64,000 nucleotides of DNA from positions 1 to 64,000 of the forward strand of contig JAODMT010000015.1 in assembly GCA_025464975.1 (NCBI GenBank), read 5' to 3'. This DNA is from Microbacteriaceae bacterium. GTDB lineage: Bacteria > Actinomycetota > Actinomycetes > Actinomycetales > Microbacteriaceae. Made by a program: the position numbers and the translations under genes. This document shows positions 49,412-58,733 of this stretch, one piece after another; position 1 is the first letter of the stretch, and each line of letters starts with the position of its first letter. The notes beneath the pieces were generated by a model that was not told where the DNA came from, did no database searches, and saw only the letters and a list, made by a program, of their open reading frames with translations.

Positions 49412-51276
49412 GCGGTTTCGACGCTGTCACCGTCGGCTCTGGGGCAATGCTCCGCAGCGCGGCCGATGGGTCGGTGCGCGCCGAGGTGCGCGGAGTCGGT
49501 GGGCTTTTCGTGAACGACACGAGACTGCTTTCGACCTTCGCGCTCACGGCAAACGGCGCGACCCTCGAAGTCGCGTCGACCCGCTCGGGAGAGAGCGAAC
49601 GCACGGTCGCGCTGCTGCCGGCGGTGGCGCGGAACGCGGTAAGCGATTTCGTGCTGTCCCGGCAACAGCGCCTCACCTCGTTCGGGCTTGAGGAGCTTAT
49701 TGAGGTGCGCAACATCACGGCGCGCCCGGTCGACGTCATTCTCGGGCTCGAGTGCGCGACGGACTTCGCCGACCAGTTCATGCTGCGTTCCGACAAGCGC
49801 GTCTTCGACCGGTCTGCAGCTCACCGACGCGTCGACGTCACCGGTGCTGGTCTTCGCCTGGACTATCGGCGCGATCTCGACGGCAGGACCTTCTCGGCCA
49901 CGGTGGAGATCACCGCGACCGGGGACCCTGCGGTCGCGGTCGGCAGCTACGACGACGAGACCGTGTGCGGCGGCCAGTTCTCCTGGACCGTTGCCCTCGC
50001 GCCCGGCGAACTGCGCGAGATCGCGGTCTCCGTGCGGAGCGTCGGAACTCCCGCGGCGGTCGTCTCCCCGCTCCCTCTTCGCGGTGAGCCGAGCGACGCG
50101 CTTCGAGAACAGAGCCTTCGAGACATCCAGACTCTCCGCATGCCGTGTCCGTCACTGCCGCAGTTGACCATCTTGGCCGCAGGAGTTCCGTGGTTCCTCA
50201 CTCTGTTCGGACGCGACTCGATCATCGCGTCGATGCTCACAGAGCCGGACCTTCCCGGTCTCCTCGACGACACGCTTCGGGCGCTCGCCGCAACGCAGGC
50301 CACCGAGTCCGATGCTCGGCGCGTCGCCCAGCCCGGCAAGATCGTGCACGAGTTGCGCCAGTCGGAACTGGCTCAGCTGGACGAAATCCCGTACGGGCGT
50401 TACTACGGGTCCGTCGACTCGTCGCCGCTATTCCTGATCGGTCTGGCCGCGTGCTCGACGCGCGAGGTCGTCGTCGACCTCGAGGGCCCGGCGCGCGCGG
50501 CAGTGGACTGGATGCTCGGAGCCGGCGGCCTCACCGAGCACGGGTTTCTTCGCTACACTCCTGACCCCGGCGGGCTCATCCATCAGGGCTGGAAGGACTC
50601 GCACGACGCCGTCGCCCACGCGGACGGCACCATCGCGACGGGAGCCATCGCGCTCTGCGAGGTGCAGGGCTACGCCTGGCGAGCGCTCATTGACACCGCC
50701 GCGCTCGCGCGGGACGTCTGGTCCGACCCGGATTGGGCCGCGAGTCTTGAAACCACCGCGCGCGAACTTGCGCAGCGATTCCGTCGCGAGTTCTGGGTTC
50801 CCGAGCTGAACTTCCCGGCGCTCGCGATCGACGGCTCCGGCCGCCGGGTCGAAGTGGTCGCCTCCAACGCCGGTCACCTTCTGTTCAGCGGCATGCTTGA
50901 CGAGTCGGACGCGGTGCGAGTCGGTGAGCGCCTACTCGAGCCCGACATGTTCACCGGGTTCGGGTTGCGCACGCTGTCCTCCGAGGCTCGGCTGTACCAT
51001 CCGATGTCCTATCACAACGGGTCAGTCTGGCCACACGACACGATGCTGGCCGCGGTGGGGATGAAGGCGCACGGAATGGATGCTGCGGCTCGCACGCTCG
51101 CCTCCGGCATCGCTTCGGCGGCTGCCGCGTTCGGCAATCGGCTCCCGGAACTTTTCGGCGGGTTCTCCCGCGACGACTTCGACCTCCCCGTTGCCTATGC
51201 GCACGCGGCGACGCCACAGGCGTGGGCCGCAGCATCCGGGGCGACGGCGTCGCGGTTGCTGCACGACCGGGGGTGA
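49408..51276 (+). CDS. Glycogen debranching-type glycosidase (amylo-alpha-1,6-glucosidase family)
   Basis: A 622-aa protein. The N-terminal beta-rich domain (about residues 1-190, with VGGLFVNDTRLLSTFAL) matches the debranching-enzyme N-terminal domain. The C-terminal (alpha/alpha)6 part has PWFLTLFGRDSIIASM, LIHQGWKDSHDAVAHADG and YHPMSYHNGSVWPHDTML. The GTG start overlaps the preceding stop by 4 bp. It ends the four-gene catabolic operon. It probably hydrolyses alpha-glucosidic bonds in small saccharides rather than glycogen, given its context. Confidence 0.82.
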   Translation: MSGFDAVTVGSGAMLRSAADGSVRAEVRGVGGLFVNDTRLLSTFALTANGATLEVASTRSGESERTVALLPAVARNAVSDFVLSRQQRLTSFGLEELIEVRNITARPVDVILGLECATDFADQFMLRSDKRVFDRSAAHRRVDVTGAGLRLDYRRDLDGRTFSATVEITATGDPAVAVGSYDDETVCGGQFSWTVALAPGELREIAVSVRSVGTPAAVVSPLPLRGEPSDALREQSLRDIQTLRMPCPSLPQLTILAAGVPWFLTLFGRDSIIASMLTEPDLPGLLDDTLRALAATQATESDARRVAQPGKIVHELRQSELAQLDEIPYGRYYGSVDSSPLFLIGLAACSTREVVVDLEGPARAAVDWMLGAGGLTEHGFLRYTPDPGGLIHQGWKDSHDAVAHADGTIATGAIALCEVQGYAWRALIDTAALARDVWSDPDWAASLETTARELAQRFRREFWVPELNFPALAIDGSGRRVEVVASNAGHLLFSGMLDESDAVRVGERLLEPDMFTGFGLRTLSSEARLYHPMSYHNGSVWPHDTMLAAVGMKAHGMDAAARTLASGIASAAAAFGNRLPELFGGFSRDDFDLPVAYAHAATPQAWAAASGATASRLLHDRG

Positions 51277-51361
51277 GTTGAGGGCGGCCTCTCCGGTGTT
51301 CGGAGCTCATCCCGGGTCGTCTTTCGAGACTTGTGACTCCGTCTTGCATACCATGGGCAGC

Positions 51362-52090
51362 ATGACACGTGAGCAGGAACGGGGGATCCACGCCATCCCG
51401 CCGATGCGTGTACTCACCGACGAGGTATACGACGCCGTACTCGCACTGCTGATGGGTGGCGATATTCCGCCGGGAGAGCGGGCGAGCATCGACGCACTTT
51501 CTCGTGAATTGCAGGTATCGGCGACCCCGATCCGCGAAGCTCTCGTGCGGCTCGAGGCCGAGGGGCTTGTGGTCAAAACGCCCCGTAAGGGCTACATGGC
51601 GGCCGAGCTCCTCGACGCGCATGGCTTGGCGAATCTCTTCGAGATGCGGCTCTTACTCGAACCTACCGCGGCGACCCGGGCGAGCGGGCGGCTGTCGGGT
51701 GAGCAGCTGGCTCAGCTCGAGGCATCCGTCGAGGAGATGACGAGAGCAGCATCGTCAAACGGCGGCGATCGTTTCGAGGACTATCGGGCTTTTGCCGACG
51801 CGGACGCGTACTTCCATTCCTGCATCTCCGAGGCATCCGGCAACCCCCTGCTCACCGATGCCATCGGCCGCTTACGGGCACACACCCACCTCTATCGGCT
51901 CTACTACAGCCATGAGCTCGCCGCACAGACCTCGGGCGAACATGGGGCCGTTCTTGCCGCGCTCCGCGCCGGCGACGCGACCGCGGCGGGTGCAGCGATG
52001 CACAATCACATCAGCCATTCCCGTTCGCGAATCGCCTCCTATCTCGAGATCTCGGACACTAGCGAACTGGCGGCCGATCGAAACGGCTGA
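51362..52090 (+). CDS. GntR family transcriptional regulator (FCD domain), plus strand
   Basis: A 242-aa regulator with a winged helix (about residues 15-75, LTDEVYDAVLALLMGGDIPPGERASIDALSRELQVSATPIREALVRLE by key residues) and an FCD domain (LFEMRLLLEPTAA, DADAYFHSCISEASGN). TACCAT lies 7 nt before ATG 51362, the leaderless pattern also seen before the pirin gene; ATG 51353 overlaps that hexamer and is less likely. It converges on a second GntR gene with a 32-bp overlap of the 3' ends. Confidence 0.84.
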   Translation: MTREQERGIHAIPPMRVLTDEVYDAVLALLMGGDIPPGERASIDALSRELQVSATPIREALVRLEAEGLVVKTPRKGYMAAELLDAHGLANLFEMRLLLEPTAATRASGRLSGEQLAQLEASVEEMTRAASSNGGDRFEDYRAFADADAYFHSCISEASGNPLLTDAIGRLRAHTHLYRLYYSHELAAQTSGEHGAVLAALRAGDATAAGAAMHNHISHSRSRIASYLEISDTSELAADRNG

Positions 52091-52832
52091 TCATCCGCGT
52101 CCGTGATGCACTGAGATGATCCCGCATGGCGCTCTCGGCATCTGCGGGGTTGCCGCTAACGAGGGCGTCGACTACCTCCTGGTGTTCGCGGAGAGTGTGG
52201 GTTCCGAAGGTATCGACATAGGAGAGCCGGAAGATATGCAGGTGGCAGTGTGTGCGCGCAAATGCGTTCTGGACCATTGCATTGCCCGCGACCGCGAGGA
52301 TGAGCCCGTGCAGCCGCTCATCGTGACTGGCTAGCGCCTGATACGCCTCGTAATCTGAACCCTCGGGTGCCCTGCCGCAGGTAGCCATCTCCTGGCGGAG
52401 GGAATCCGCCCACTCGCTCGTCATTCTCTGAGCGGCGAGTCGTGCCGACGGTGGTTCGAGCAGAAGCCGTAGATCGTAGATCTCTCGCACACCGTCCTGA
52501 TCGAGCAGATCGGTCGTGCGATAGCCCTTGAGCGGGAGCTTGTGGACAAGCTCGTCCGCCTCGAGGCGCGCGAGCGACTCGCGAACGGGGGTCGGGGACA
52601 CTGCCAGCTGCCGGGACACATTCTCGATATTGATCCTCATGCCTGGCGGGATGGAGCCGTCCATGATGAGGGACTTTAGCCGCCGATACACCTCGTCGGA
52701 GAGCGAGTTGCGTCGGGGAATGAGCGCGCCTGACGGCCTGCCCCGCGCTTCGTGACTCGAGGTAACGATTTGGGCTCCCCTCGACAGTGATCCGAAGGCA
52801 TCGCTTGACAAATCTCGAATTACCTTCATCAT
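52059..52832 (-). CDS. GntR family transcriptional regulator (FCD domain), minus strand
   Basis: A 257-aa paralogue of the preceding regulator. The winged helix is at about residues 42-102 (LSDEVYRRLKSLIMDGSIPPG, VSPTPVRESLARLEADELV) and the FCD domain has IYDLRLLLEPPSARLAA, HDERLHGLILAVAGN and HLHIFRLSYVD. AGGATCT just before the double ATG at 52832/52829 is the ribosome site; a longer frame from 52871 would include the operator palindrome. It is divergent from the CUT2 sugar importer and is its probable regulator. Confidence 0.83.
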   Translation of the reverse strand: MMKVIRDLSSDAFGSLSRGAQIVTSSHEARGRPSGALIPRRNSLSDEVYRRLKSLIMDGSIPPGMRINIENVSRQLAVSPTPVRESLARLEADELVHKLPLKGYRTTDLLDQDGVREIYDLRLLLEPPSARLAAQRMTSEWADSLRQEMATCGRAPEGSDYEAYQALASHDERLHGLILAVAGNAMVQNAFARTHCHLHIFRLSYVDTFGTHTLREHQEVVDALVSGNPADAESAMRDHLSASRTRMISRFDRPPVR

Positions 52833-52848
52833 AGATCCTATTGGATCT
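52833..52848. promoter_or_regulatory. AGATCC-TATT-GGATCT palindrome in the GntR / importer divergent promoter
   Basis: A perfect 6-bp-arm palindrome lies in the 41-bp gap between the divergent GntR gene and the importer binding-protein gene. TATAGT (52853-52858) is a candidate -10 for the rightward operon, and its near-complement TATAGC serves the leftward one, so a bound regulator would block both. Identification as the operator is inference. Confidence 0.5.
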
Positions 52849-52873
52849 TCGCTATAGTTCGAAAGGCTCAAAG

Positions 52874-53932
52874 ATGAGACGCAAGGACCTTTTACATTCG
52901 GTGACAGTTACGGTGGCGGTGGCGGCGGCCCTTGCCTTAGGCCTGGCGGGGTGCACCAAAGCACCCAGCAGTGCCAGCGGGGCTGGCTCCACCTCGCTAG
53001 CGTCCATCAAGGTCGCCCTAGTCCCGGGTGGTCCACACCCCTACTTCCAGCCGTGGATCCAGGCTGGCGCAGACGCGAAGAAGGACTTCGGCCTTGGCGG
53101 CATGACCTTCAACGAAACCGCCGCCTGGGACCAGTCGAAGCAGAACGACGTAATCAACACGCTCGCGGCGAACGGGTACAACGCCTTCGGTGTCTTCGGC
53201 GTCTCGCCGACAGACATCAACACGACGTTCAAGACCCTGAAATCGAGTGGCTTCGCAGTGGGCTCGCTTGCCTCGTGTCCCGCGGGCGCGACCGATGACG
53301 CGGACTTCTGTCTCTCGACCGACGTCGAGACGGCCGCCTACAAGGCGGGCAAGGCGACGATCGAGGCGATGGGCGGGTCCGGTGTTCTGGTGCACCTGAC
53401 GGGCAACAACGTCGACTCCAACACCCAGCGTCGCATTGCCGGAGTCAAGAAGGCGGTCGCCGAGACGAACGGCAAGGTGACGGAACTCCCCGACGTGACA
53501 GACATCGACACCGACCTGACCACAGCGCAACGAGCGGTCGCCGATCTGCTCGCAGCGAAGGGTGGCACGATCACCGGTATCGTCTCGACGGCGTACAACC
53601 CGGCGGTTGCCGCTGCGACCGCCGTCAAGCAGTCCGGCCTCAACATCAAGCTCGTGGCAATCGATGACGACCCCACCATCCTGGCCGCGATCAAGGACGG
53701 TTCCGTCTACGCGACCGTCGCGCAGAACCCGGTCGGTCAGGCGTACGTCGGAAGCTTCGTGCTCGGTCAGCTCGGCAGCAAGAAGTGCACGATGAAGACG
53801 CCCGGTGTCACGGTCGATTCCGGCTCATTCATCGTTACCAAGGCCAACGTCACCACCTACGACACGGAACGACAGGCCACGACGAAGAAGCTCAAGTCGG
53901 AGTTTGAGAACACACTGCTCAACTGCAAGTAA
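52874..53932 (+). CDS. Sugar ABC transporter substrate-binding lipoprotein (CUT2, ribose/rhamnose-type)
   Basis: A 352-aa lipoprotein with the lipobox LGLAGC and a periplasmic-binding-protein-like I fold (SIKVALVPGGPHPYFQPW, DVINTLAANGYNAFGVFGVSP, VAIDDDPTILAAIKDGSVYATVAQNP). ATG at 52874 has AAAGG 7 nt upstream. It leads an operon: binding protein, enolase-family dehydratase, two permeases, dual ATPase. The ligand is probably a sugar or sugar acid. Confidence 0.88.
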   Translation: MRRKDLLHSVTVTVAVAAALALGLAGCTKAPSSASGAGSTSLASIKVALVPGGPHPYFQPWIQAGADAKKDFGLGGMTFNETAAWDQSKQNDVINTLAANGYNAFGVFGVSPTDINTTFKTLKSSGFAVGSLASCPAGATDDADFCLSTDVETAAYKAGKATIEAMGGSGVLVHLTGNNVDSNTQRRIAGVKKAVAETNGKVTELPDVTDIDTDLTTAQRAVADLLAAKGGTITGIVSTAYNPAVAAATAVKQSGLNIKLVAIDDDPTILAAIKDGSVYATVAQNPVGQAYVGSFVLGQLGSKKCTMKTPGVTVDSGSFIVTKANVTTYDTERQATTKKLKSEFENTLLNCK

Positions 53933-53972
53933 TTCTCAGTCAGTTTTTAGATCCGACTCGAATAGGAACACA

Positions 53973-55061
53973 ATGTCGCTCATCACCCGCGCGCGCGCCT
54001 CGCTCGTCGATCTCGAAGTCGAGACCGTGCGCACCGATGCCGTGCAAACCTTCCTCAAGCAGGAGACGATTTTCGTGGAGATCGTCACCGGTGACGGGCT
54101 GACCGGAGTCGGGTACAGCTACACCATCGGGACGGGGGGTCGCGCAGTGCTTTCGATGCTGCGCGACCATCTCGTGCCGATGCTCCCGGGTCGTGATTCC
54201 AGGGACATCGAACGCCTCTGGAGCGACCTATTCAGCTCGACGAGGGCGACGACAGTCGGCGCGATCACGTCCCTCGCGCTGGCTGCCGTCGATACCGCTC
54301 TCTGGGATCTCAAGTGCAAGCGTGCCAATGGTCCGCTGTGGCAGGTCGCGGGCGGGTTTCGCCCCTCAATTCCGCTCTATGACACCGAGGGGGGCTGGCT
54401 GCACCTCAGCACCGAGGAACTCGTCGCGGGAGCAGCGGCATCTCAGGCCGCCGGGTGGAACGGGCTCAAGATCAAGGTCGGAAAGCCCTCGGCCCGCGAG
54501 GACCGTGAAAGACTGCTCGCGGTGAGAGAAGCCGTCGGTGACGAATTCGACATCATGGTCGACGCCAACCAATCGATGACTGCTGCCGAGGCCATCCGCC
54601 GGGCGCATGCCTTCGACGACGTGGACCTGGCCTGGTTCGAGGAACCGCTCCCCGCCGACGACGTCGCCGGTCACGTGCGTCTGGCCCAGTCGACGAGCAT
54701 TCCCGTCGCCGTCGGAGAATCGCTCTACTCGATTGGTCAGTTCCGTGACTATCTCGAGCGCGGTGCGGCGAGCGTCGTGCAAGTGGATGTCGCCCGAGTC
54801 GGTGGGATCACACCCTGGCTCAAAGTGGCTCACCTTGCCGAGGCCTTCAACGTCTCGGTCAGCCCGCATTTCTTGATGGAACTCCACGTCAGCCTCGTTG
54901 CGGCCGTTCCGAACGGACAGTACGTCGAGCACATTCCGCAACTGCGCGCGATCACCACGAAAGAGATGACGGTCGAGGCCGGCCATGCCATCGCGCCGAA
55001 CACGCCAGGTCTCGGCATCGACTGGGATCGTGACGCGATCGACGATCGGACCGTCGCGTGA
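53973..55061 (+). CDS. Mandelate racemase/enolase superfamily protein (probable sugar-acid dehydratase)
   Basis: A 362-aa enolase-superfamily enzyme of the mandelate racemase subgroup. It has the base motif K166-I-K168, metal ligands D197, E223 and E249, and the D272/H299 dyad. Members with this set are mostly acid-sugar dehydratases or racemases. ATG at 53973 follows AGGAA. It sits between the binding protein and the first permease, and its stop overlaps the permease start (GTGA), so the imported ligand is probably its substrate, that is a sugar acid. Confidence 0.87.
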   Translation: MSLITRARASLVDLEVETVRTDAVQTFLKQETIFVEIVTGDGLTGVGYSYTIGTGGRAVLSMLRDHLVPMLPGRDSRDIERLWSDLFSSTRATTVGAITSLALAAVDTALWDLKCKRANGPLWQVAGGFRPSIPLYDTEGGWLHLSTEELVAGAAASQAAGWNGLKIKVGKPSAREDRERLLAVREAVGDEFDIMVDANQSMTAAEAIRRAHAFDDVDLAWFEEPLPADDVAGHVRLAQSTSIPVAVGESLYSIGQFRDYLERGAASVVQVDVARVGGITPWLKVAHLAEAFNVSVSPHFLMELHVSLVAAVPNGQYVEHIPQLRAITTKEMTVEAGHAIAPNTPGLGIDWDRDAIDDRTVA

Positions 55062-56131
55062 CCCCCGAGACCCAGCAGCACGGTGTCGTGCGTCGTGTCA
55101 TCGCCACTCCCCGGTTCTTTCTCGCAATCGTCATCATTGCCCTCGTCATCTTCTTCGGCAGCGTGAAGCCCGCCTTTTTCAGCGGGCCGTTCGTGATCGC
55201 ACCGCTACTGACCAGCGTCGCGATCTTCACGGTGGTCGGTCTCGCCCAGATGATGGTGCTTTCGATCGGCCATATGAATCTGGCCGTTGGGCAGATGGCG
55301 TCGTTCGGAGCCATGTTCATGGGCATGAGCTACGACCTGTGGAAACTGCCGCTGCTGGTTGGCTTGGGAATCGGGCTGGTGGCGGGGGCCGCCGTCGGTG
55401 GCCTGTCAGGGTGGCTGGTCGCCCGCACGGGGGTCAACTCCTTCATCGTCACCCTCGCGATGAGCTTCGCGCTCATCGGCCTTGTGCCGACCGCTTATTC
55501 CGCCCTGGCCACGGGGTCTGCGTTCATTGCCAAGCCGAGCGGGCTCGACGTAATCGGGCGCGACAGTTTCGCCTCCTTCTGTTTCGCGGGATATTGCGGG
55601 CCAAACGCGATCCCGATCATCGTGGTTCCCGCGATCGTCGTGATGCTGATTGTCGGCTATCTCTACGCTCGAACCAGGCTCGGTCGAGAACTGCTGATGA
55701 CCGGCAGCAACGTGAAGGCGGCGACGCTCTCGGGAATCCCAACGGGCCGGCGTATCGTGCTCGCCCATGCGCTGTCTGGTCTGCTCGCGGCGCTCGCCGG
55801 GTTCTTCCTCGCATCGAGCACCGGTTCCTTCACGCCGGGGATCGGCGATGAGTTCATGCTGCAGTCCTTCGTCGGACCGATTCTCGGCGGCACCCTCCTC
55901 GCCGGAGGCTATATCTCCGTGTCCGGAACCTTTCTCGGAATAGTTCTCACCCTCCTGATCCGCAAGGGGCTCGACCTGTTCGGTGTCGGGATCGAGACGC
56001 TCAATGTGCTCCTCGGTCTCATCCTCATCATCGCCCTCTCGACCGATCGCATCCGACTGCTCGCGCGACGGCGATCTGTGAAGCGAGTGCAGCAGACCGA
56101 TGCTCTCCTGATCGAAGGGAACCCCCTGTGA
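55058..56131 (+). CDS. Sugar ABC transporter permease (CUT2, RbsC-like), first of two
   Basis: A 357-aa permease with eight to ten hydrophobic segments. The CUT2 signature around GLAQMMVLSIGHMNLAVGQM, and GSNVKAATLSGIPTGRRIVLAHALSG followed by GPILGGTLLAGG near the C-terminus are typical. The GTG start overlaps the preceding stop by 4 bp, and the next permease overlaps it again by 4 bp. It probably forms a heterodimer with that permease. Confidence 0.9.
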   Translation: MTPETQQHGVVRRVIATPRFFLAIVIIALVIFFGSVKPAFFSGPFVIAPLLTSVAIFTVVGLAQMMVLSIGHMNLAVGQMASFGAMFMGMSYDLWKLPLLVGLGIGLVAGAAVGGLSGWLVARTGVNSFIVTLAMSFALIGLVPTAYSALATGSAFIAKPSGLDVIGRDSFASFCFAGYCGPNAIPIIVVPAIVVMLIVGYLYARTRLGRELLMTGSNVKAATLSGIPTGRRIVLAHALSGLLAALAGFFLASSTGSFTPGIGDEFMLQSFVGPILGGTLLAGGYISVSGTFLGIVLTLLIRKGLDLFGVGIETLNVLLGLILIIALSTDRIRLLARRRSVKRVQQTDALLIEGNPL

Positions 56132-57141
56132 ATCGCTCAGCCGCTTCGTTCTTCACCTCGCAGAACTTCACCCTGTTCGCGATCGTGATTGTCGGTGCAG
56201 CCGCACTCGGCGTGACCTCACACGGGGGGTTCTTCGACTCGATCTCGGTGACAACTTTCTTCACCTTTCTCGCCGTGCCCATCCTCATCGGCCTGGCGCA
56301 GATGGTAACCCTCGCCGTCGGTCAGCTCAACCTGGCCGTGGGTTCGATCGGTGGGTTCACCTCGTGTCTCGCGGGGGTGCTCATCTCGAGCCTCGGAGTT
56401 TCGCCATGGGTCGGCGCGTTGTCCTGCCTGGTCGTGGGGGCGGTAGTCGGACTCATCAACGGATCCCTGGTGGTTTTCACCCGGATCAACGGATTCATCG
56501 TGACGCTTGCGACCATGACGATTCTGCTTGGTGCCCAGTACGGGCTCGTGGGAACCCGAACCATCTCGAGCACGAAGTGGGAGTCGGTCTACGCGCTCGG
56601 CAGGGCTTCGCTCCTCGGCATCCCGGTGATCTTCTGGATCGCGATCGCGATGGCGATCGTGCTGCGGCTCGCCTTTTCCCACACCGTGACCGGGCGCCAT
56701 CTGCTTGCCAGCGGCGGCAATCCGATCGCTGCCGGTCTTGCCGGCATCTCGAACGACCGGAGTGTCGTGATCGCCCACACTGTCTCCGGTCTGCTGTGCG
56801 GGGTCGCATCCTTCGTATCGCTTGCCTCACTCTCCGGGGTGAACCAGAGCGTCGGAGGGGACTGGTTGCTTTCGAGTTTTGCCGCGCCCATCATCGGCGG
56901 GGTGGCGCTCACCGGCGGCAGCGTTGCCATCTTCGGCACCGTGCTAGCGGCCACGATCGTGCGGCTCGTCGACAGCGCGCGCGCCGAGCTCCAGCTCGCT
57001 CCGAGCTGGGTCAACTTCGTCGTGGGGGCGGTCGTGCTCGGCACCGTGGCGCTCGGTAGGTTCCGTGCGGTTCGCGCGGCAAGGCGCATCAAACAGCCCG
57101 TAGCGGGTTCATCCGTGACGATCGTGGAGAGTGCACAGTGA
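56128..57141 (+). CDS. Sugar ABC transporter permease (CUT2, RbsC-like), second of two
   Basis: A 337-aa permease homologous to its neighbour, with GLAQMVTLAVGQLNLAVGSIG, ASGGNPIAAGLAGISNDRSVVIAHTVSG and APIIGGVALTGG. The GTG start forms GTGA with the previous stop, and the ATPase gene overlaps its end by 4 bp. Two permeases with one dual ATPase is the rhamnose-type arrangement. Confidence 0.9.
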   Translation: MNRSAASFFTSQNFTLFAIVIVGAAALGVTSHGGFFDSISVTTFFTFLAVPILIGLAQMVTLAVGQLNLAVGSIGGFTSCLAGVLISSLGVSPWVGALSCLVVGAVVGLINGSLVVFTRINGFIVTLATMTILLGAQYGLVGTRTISSTKWESVYALGRASLLGIPVIFWIAIAMAIVLRLAFSHTVTGRHLLASGGNPIAAGLAGISNDRSVVIAHTVSGLLCGVASFVSLASLSGVNQSVGGDWLLSSFAAPIIGGVALTGGSVAIFGTVLAATIVRLVDSARAELQLAPSWVNFVVGAVVLGTVALGRFRAVRAARRIKQPVAGSSVTIVESAQ

Positions 57142-58658
57142 CCGAGACCTACGCGCTGGAGGCAACTCACCTCACGAAGTCCTTTCCCGGAGTGAAGGCT
57201 CTCGACCGGGTCAGCTTGAGGCTCAAGCCAGGGGAGGTGCACGCCCTGCTCGGGGAAAATGGCGCGGGCAAGTCCACCCTCATCAAAATCCTCACCGGGG
57301 TGCATCGCGCCGACGACGGCACGATCGCCATCGATGGTCGGGACAGGGAGATCAGCTCACCGATTGAAGCGATGGCTGCCGGTATCGGTGTTGTCCACCA
57401 GGAGCGCAATGTGGTTCCGGAATTCACCGTCGGGGAGAACATCGTCCTCAGCCGAATGCCCCGCCGGGCCGGGCGCGTCGACTGGAACACGGTGCGTAGC
57501 GAGGCCAAGCGTTGCCTCGCCCTACTGGATCTCTCGATCGACCCCGACACCCCGATGACCCGACTCTCCGCTGCGCAGACACAGCTCGTCGAGATTGCAC
57601 GGGGGCTCTACACCGAGACGAATGTTCTCTTGCTCGACGAGCCCACCGCCTCGATCAGTGCGAACGAGGCCGACCGCCTGTTCACCGTCGTTCGGCGGCT
57701 TCGCGAGCAGGGCAAGGCCGTGCTGTTCGTGAGCCACAAGCTCGAGGAGGTCTTCGCGCACTGTGACACCGTCTCCGTGCTCCGTGATGGCAAGGCGGTG
57801 CTCGAATCCAGTCCCCTGCATAGTCACAGCCGCGACGAGATCGTCGACATCATGGTGGGGAGGGCGCTCGCCGCGCTCGAAGTCCCCGATCGAGTCATCG
57901 ATGATTCGGCGCCCGCGGTGCTCGAGATGCGTGGCGTCGCGACATCGGTCGGCCACCACGACGTCTCGCTTGCTGTGCGTTCTGGTGAGATTCTCGGCCT
58001 ATACGGGCTTGTCGGCGCCGGTCGAACTGAACTGGCACGCTCCATTCTGGGGCTCGACCGGATCACAGCCGGCAGCCTTGAGGTTCGCGGTTCCGCAGTC
58101 ACCATTCGATCGGTTCGCCAGGCGCTTCAGGACCATCGCATCGGGTACGTCACTGAAAATCGCAAGGAAGAGGGCGTCTTTCTCGGACAGTCGGTTGCGC
58201 GAAACATCGCGGTAACGGTCTGGGCGAAGCTCGAACGTGCGCTCGGTTTCGTCAGCACGAAATCGGAGCGGTCGCTCGGGGCCACCTTTGTCGGCGACCT
58301 CGACATCCGGGTCTCGAGCCAGTCGCAGCTCGTCGGCGAGCTCTCCGGTGGCAACCAGCAGAAGGTATCCCTCGCCAAGTGGCTCGCCGCGAAGACTGAG
58401 ATTCTCATCATCGACGAGCCGACGGTCGGCATCGACGTGCGCACGAAACGCTCGTTCTACGACCTCATCTGGCGTCTAGCGGACGAGGGTCTCGCAATCC
58501 TTCTGATCTCCAGTGATCTGGCCGAGATGGTTACCCTCGCCGATCGGATCGCCGTCATGGATCAGTTCGCCATCACGGGCGAACTCGACAACACGCACGA
58601 CTACGACTCGATGAGCCAGTCCATCATCCGCCTCATCCATGGAACGCAAGTCGCCTAG
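57138..58658 (+). CDS. Sugar ABC transporter ATP-binding protein (CUT2, RbsA/MglA-like, two ABC domains)
   Basis: A 506-aa fused ATPase. The first domain has Walker A GENGAGKST, an atypical signature LSAAQTQLVEIARGL and Walker B VLLLDEPTASIS. The second has a degenerate Walker A (GLVGAGRTELARSI), signature LSGGNQQKVSLAKWL and Walker B ILIIDEPTVGIDV. Such a degenerate second site is normal in RbsA-type proteins. It is the last gene of the importer operon. Confidence 0.93.
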   Translation: MTETYALEATHLTKSFPGVKALDRVSLRLKPGEVHALLGENGAGKSTLIKILTGVHRADDGTIAIDGRDREISSPIEAMAAGIGVVHQERNVVPEFTVGENIVLSRMPRRAGRVDWNTVRSEAKRCLALLDLSIDPDTPMTRLSAAQTQLVEIARGLYTETNVLLLDEPTASISANEADRLFTVVRRLREQGKAVLFVSHKLEEVFAHCDTVSVLRDGKAVLESSPLHSHSRDEIVDIMVGRALAALEVPDRVIDDSAPAVLEMRGVATSVGHHDVSLAVRSGEILGLYGLVGAGRTELARSILGLDRITAGSLEVRGSAVTIRSVRQALQDHRIGYVTENRKEEGVFLGQSVARNIAVTVWAKLERALGFVSTKSERSLGATFVGDLDIRVSSQSQLVGELSGGNQQKVSLAKWLAAKTEILIIDEPTVGIDVRTKRSFYDLIWRLADEGLAILLISSDLAEMVTLADRIAVMDQFAITGELDNTHDYDSMSQSIIRLIHGTQVA

Positions 58659-58668
58659 CTGCGAGCGG

Positions 58669-58712
58669 TTGGGATCGCGCTCCCAAGGCCGACCCGGGTA
58701 ACGGAATCGGCC
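58669..58712. terminator. Two short hairpins between convergent genes
   Basis: TTGGGA/TCCCAA (58669-58674 and 58681-58686) and GGCCGA/TCGGCC (58687-58692 and 58707-58712) form two adjacent stems in the 75-bp gap between the ATPase gene and the oppositely oriented yihY-type gene. Probable weak bidirectional terminator. Confidence 0.35.
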
Positions 58713-58733
58713 AGCGCGAGCCGGACGCGTCGG

